A stretch of DNA of 8,151 bases from Dehalococcoidia bacterium (lineage in GTDB: Bacteria; Chloroflexota; Dehalococcoidia; Dehalococcoidales; Fen-1064), in assembly GCA_030691775.1 (NCBI GenBank), contig JAUYDN010000101.1:1-8151 (forward strand), read 5' to 3'. The notes beneath the pieces are model-generated. The model ran no database searches and was not told the origin of the DNA. It saw only the letters and a program-made list of their open reading frames with translations. Positions 6,336-8,151 of this stretch are shown piece by piece. Numbering within the stretch: position 1 is the stretch's first letter; the number at the start of each line of letters is the position of its first letter. The position numbers and the translations under genes are program-made.

Positions 6336-7772
6336 ATGGCTCACGAAGTTTCGGGTAACCCGCCCTGTAGACACAACTGCCCGCTGAATATCGATGTGCC
6401 CGCTTTCTTAGCACGCATTGCCCTCGGTAAGTACCGGGAAGCTTTTGAGCTGATTCGTGCCGTCAACCCCTTCCCGATTACCTGCGGCTATATCTGCCAT
6501 CACCCTTGTGAAAAACACTGTCGTGCCGGTGGGAATGGAGAGCCGATTTCAATCCGGGCGCTGGAACGCTTTGCGGGTGATTACGTATTAGCACACGGTT
6601 TCAGCGCGTTGCCGCAGAATGAAGCTCCGATGCTGGAGAAGGTGGCAATCATTGGAGCCGGCCCGGCAGGCTTGAGCGCCGCCTATCAGCTGGCACGATT
6701 GGGATACCAACCAACCGTTTTTGAAACAAGCCCGGTTGCCGGGGGTAGGCTGGCGTTGGCTGTCCCCGAATTCCGTCTACCCCGCCGCATCACGGAACTG
6801 GAGGTCGAGTGCATCAAGCAGGCCGGTGTGAACGTCCTCACCAACACCCCCGCCGGTCCTAACCTTACAATCGACGACCTTATTACCGGGGGGTTCCGGG
6901 CAGTCCTCCTTGCTGTTGGCGCACGCACCGGTTTGAAGCTGGGCTTACCGGATGAAGATGCCCCCGGGGTGATGCCAGCGTTAAGCTTTCTGGAGGCAGT
7001 CCGAGGGCATAAGCCTGTTTCTCTGGGTGACTGGGTAGCTGTTATCGGCGGAGAAGATTCTGCCGTTGATTCCGCCCGCTCAGCGCGGCGGCTCCGTTCC
7101 AGGGATGTCTCCATTATCTTTCCGGGGACCAGAACGGAAATGCCGGCTAACGAAGATAACATCGAAGCGGCTCTTGAGGAGGGCGTGAAGATTGTCGAAA
7201 ACACCGCTCCCACCCGCTTCATTGCGAGGAATAACCATCTGGTGGCTCTGGAATGCCAGACCCTGGAACCGTACGAGTGCGATGAGAAAGGGAAACCACG
7301 TCTGGTTCCCATTCCCGGCTCCGAATTTATCTTCCCTGTAGATAATGCTATCGTAGCCTCAGGTGAGCAGCCCGACCTTTCCTTATTGCCTGAAGGAAAG
7401 ACCTTACCGACCACGAATAATAACACCATCCAGGTAGACCCGGAAACTTTCTCTACCGGGGAGCCGGGTGTCTTTGTCGCCGGACGGGCGGTTTCAAACC
7501 ATTTTGCAATTGCCGATAGTATTTTGAGCGGAAAGTTAGCCGCCCTCAGCATTCACGATTTTCTGAGGGGTAAAAGGGAGTTTCCCACAACTTCTCCCTC
7601 TCCTCCAACAACAACGCCAAAGATGATAGAAAAGGTATTCGAACGGCGGCGGTTGCCCGTTCGTCGCTCCCCGGCACCGGAGCGAGTGTCAGGTTTTGGA
7701 CTCGTTGAACTGGGTTACGATGAGCGTACGGCTGTTATGGAGGCAAGACGGTGTCCCGGCTGTGTAGAGTGA
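6336..7772 (+). CDS. GltD-like FAD / 4Fe-4S pyridine-nucleotide-disulfide oxidoreductase family protein
   Basis: A 478-residue protein related to the small subunit of glutamate synthase and the dihydropyrimidine-dehydrogenase domains that move electrons between NAD(P)H, FAD and iron-sulfur clusters. The N-terminal Fe-S domain (1-85) has Cys11, 15, 50, 54, 58 and 62 (PCRHNCPLN and TCGYICHHPCEKHC). The FAD Rossmann motif GAGPAG (107-112) is intact, followed by GGRLALAVPEFRLPR. The second Rossmann motif reads GGEDSAVDSA (238-247) instead of GGGNxAxDxA, and the usual YRRxxxEMPA reads FPGTRTEMPA. The C-terminal FAD signature reads AGRAVSNHF (382-390) instead of AGDxxxGP. A tail after a Pro/Thr linker ends in EARRCPGCVE, like the Cys tail of some GltD-like electron-transfer proteins. 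The ATG follows GAGG (6325-6328) by 7 nt. It starts 72 bp after the regulator with no clear terminator, so co-transcription is possible. No GltB-like large subunit is present, so glutamate synthase function is not supported; its partner is unknown. Confidence 0.85.
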   Translation: MAHEVSGNPPCRHNCPLNIDVPAFLARIALGKYREAFELIRAVNPFPITCGYICHHPCEKHCRAGGNGEPISIRALERFAGDYVLAHGFSALPQNEAPMLEKVAIIGAGPAGLSAAYQLARLGYQPTVFETSPVAGGRLALAVPEFRLPRRITELEVECIKQAGVNVLTNTPAGPNLTIDDLITGGFRAVLLAVGARTGLKLGLPDEDAPGVMPALSFLEAVRGHKPVSLGDWVAVIGGEDSAVDSARSARRLRSRDVSIIFPGTRTEMPANEDNIEAALEEGVKIVENTAPTRFIARNNHLVALECQTLEPYECDEKGKPRLVPIPGSEFIFPVDNAIVASGEQPDLSLLPEGKTLPTTNNNTIQVDPETFSTGEPGVFVAGRAVSNHFAIADSILSGKLAALSIHDFLRGKREFPTTSPSPPTTTPKMIEKVFERRRLPVRRSPAPERVSGFGLVELGYDERTAVMEARRCPGCVE

Positions 7773-7835
7773 GATTGTGAAATAAATAACGGAAAACGTG
7801 ATGTCGCCGCTGTTTTTTCAAACGCTGGGAGGTCG

Positions 7836-8010
7836 TAGTGTAGTGTCTCCGAAATAACTTGACAATTATACATGGGGTGTGGCGCGCCACAGACGAAATA
7901 TGAAAATGATGGTGGCAAAGCGGTGGGCAAGCAAGATGACCGTCAACTTGCACAAGGGAGTTGAGAGGGGCGTCAGCCCCTCTCAAAAGAGTTCTTCCCC
8001 TTCTCTGCGG
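7836..8010 (+). mobile_element. MITE-like element, second copy, right part missing
   Basis: The copy starts with the same TAGTGTAGTGTCTCC and tracks the first copy, in the same orientation, through TTCTCTGCGG at 8001-8010, with scattered substitutions and 1-nt indels. It retains the first hairpin (stem 7961-7971 with 7976-7986, here with a 4-nt loop). It breaks off in the middle of the second hairpin, so the other arm, the CTTGA hairpin and the right terminal repeat are absent. It lies 63 bp after the oxidoreductase stop codon and may supply its 3' end structure. Bases 7773-7835 contain a six-T run but no convincing terminator stem. Confidence 0.7.
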
Positions 8011-8029
8011 GAGGCTGTTAAAGAAATTT

Positions 8030-8151
8030 CTTGATACGGGTTTTGATGATTTACTATTCTTTAATGACCCCCTGTCATTCCGTACTTGATACGGAATCCA
8101 GGAAACAACAGTGAAAAATCATTGGCATTCGATACTGGATTCCAGCCTTCG
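8030..8151. repeat. Dispersed-repeat-like segment with CTTGA hairpin and internal inverted repeat
   Basis: CTTGATACGG occurs twice (8030-8039 and 8085-8094). ATTCCGTA (8077-8084) pairs perfectly with TACGGAAT (8090-8097) around the loop CTTGA. GGAATCCAG (8093-8101) is repeated inverted as CTGGATTCC (8135-8143). The GTCATTCC...GGAATCCAG pattern resembles intergenic palindromic repeats common in many bacterial genomes. It continues past the window edge, and no coding region is seen here. Confidence 0.5.

Noticed and set aside
6686..7552. 288-codon antisense frame over the flavoprotein gene
   Set aside because: It is a shadow of a gene with clear FAD/Fe-S motifs on the plus strand; composition is low-quality Ser/Arg/Pro-rich.
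7900..8034. Plus-strand 44-codon frame starting ATGAAAATGATG in copy two
   Set aside because: The same start in copy one stops after 12 codons because of a 1-nt indel, so the frame is not maintained; it reads across the hairpins and the junction.

Overview
The window reads as an ordinary bacterial chromosome segment of moderately high GC. It has Shine-Dalgarno sites, a lipoprotein signal peptide, a NarL-type two-component pair and an iron-sulfur flavoprotein. An anaerobic bacterium such as a Chloroflexota/Dehalococcoidia-like metagenome lineage would fit the protein style (HDxTSQ-type sensor kinase, GltD-like flavoprotein, Cys-rich PAS). That placement is inference; no phylogenetic marker is present.

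Layout. Bases 1-180 are the 3' end of an unidentified plus-strand gene. Bases 218-499 are a small non-coding element with about 34-bp imperfect terminal inverted repeats and three internal hairpins (MITE-like). Bases 577-3504 (minus strand) are one long reading frame for a secreted, Ig-like-repeat lipoprotein. It is cut by a single in-frame TAG at 2218-2220 into a 428-aa lipoprotein half and a 542-aa second half. Bases 3505-3760 form a divergent control region holding several dyads and a good sigma-70-like promoter. Bases 3761-6263 (plus) encode a PAS-GAF histidine kinase and its NarL/FixJ response regulator, overlapping by 8 nt. Bases 6336-7772 (plus) encode a GltD-like FAD/4Fe-4S oxidoreductase whose second Rossmann motif and C-terminal FAD motif are altered. 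Bases 7836-8010 are a second, truncated copy of the MITE-like element in the same orientation. It runs into another dispersed-repeat type (CTTGA-loop hairpins) up to the window end.

How it may work together (inference). The kinase has a Cys-rich PAS domain and is co-transcribed with its regulator. The regulator may control the divergent lipoprotein gene through the dyads in the shared upstream region. The redox flavoprotein follows after 72 bp with no evident terminator, so a redox-responsive operon is possible. The block lies between two direct repeats, so recombination between them could delete it. The broken lipoprotein gene suggests either recent decay, stop-codon read-through, or an assembly error.
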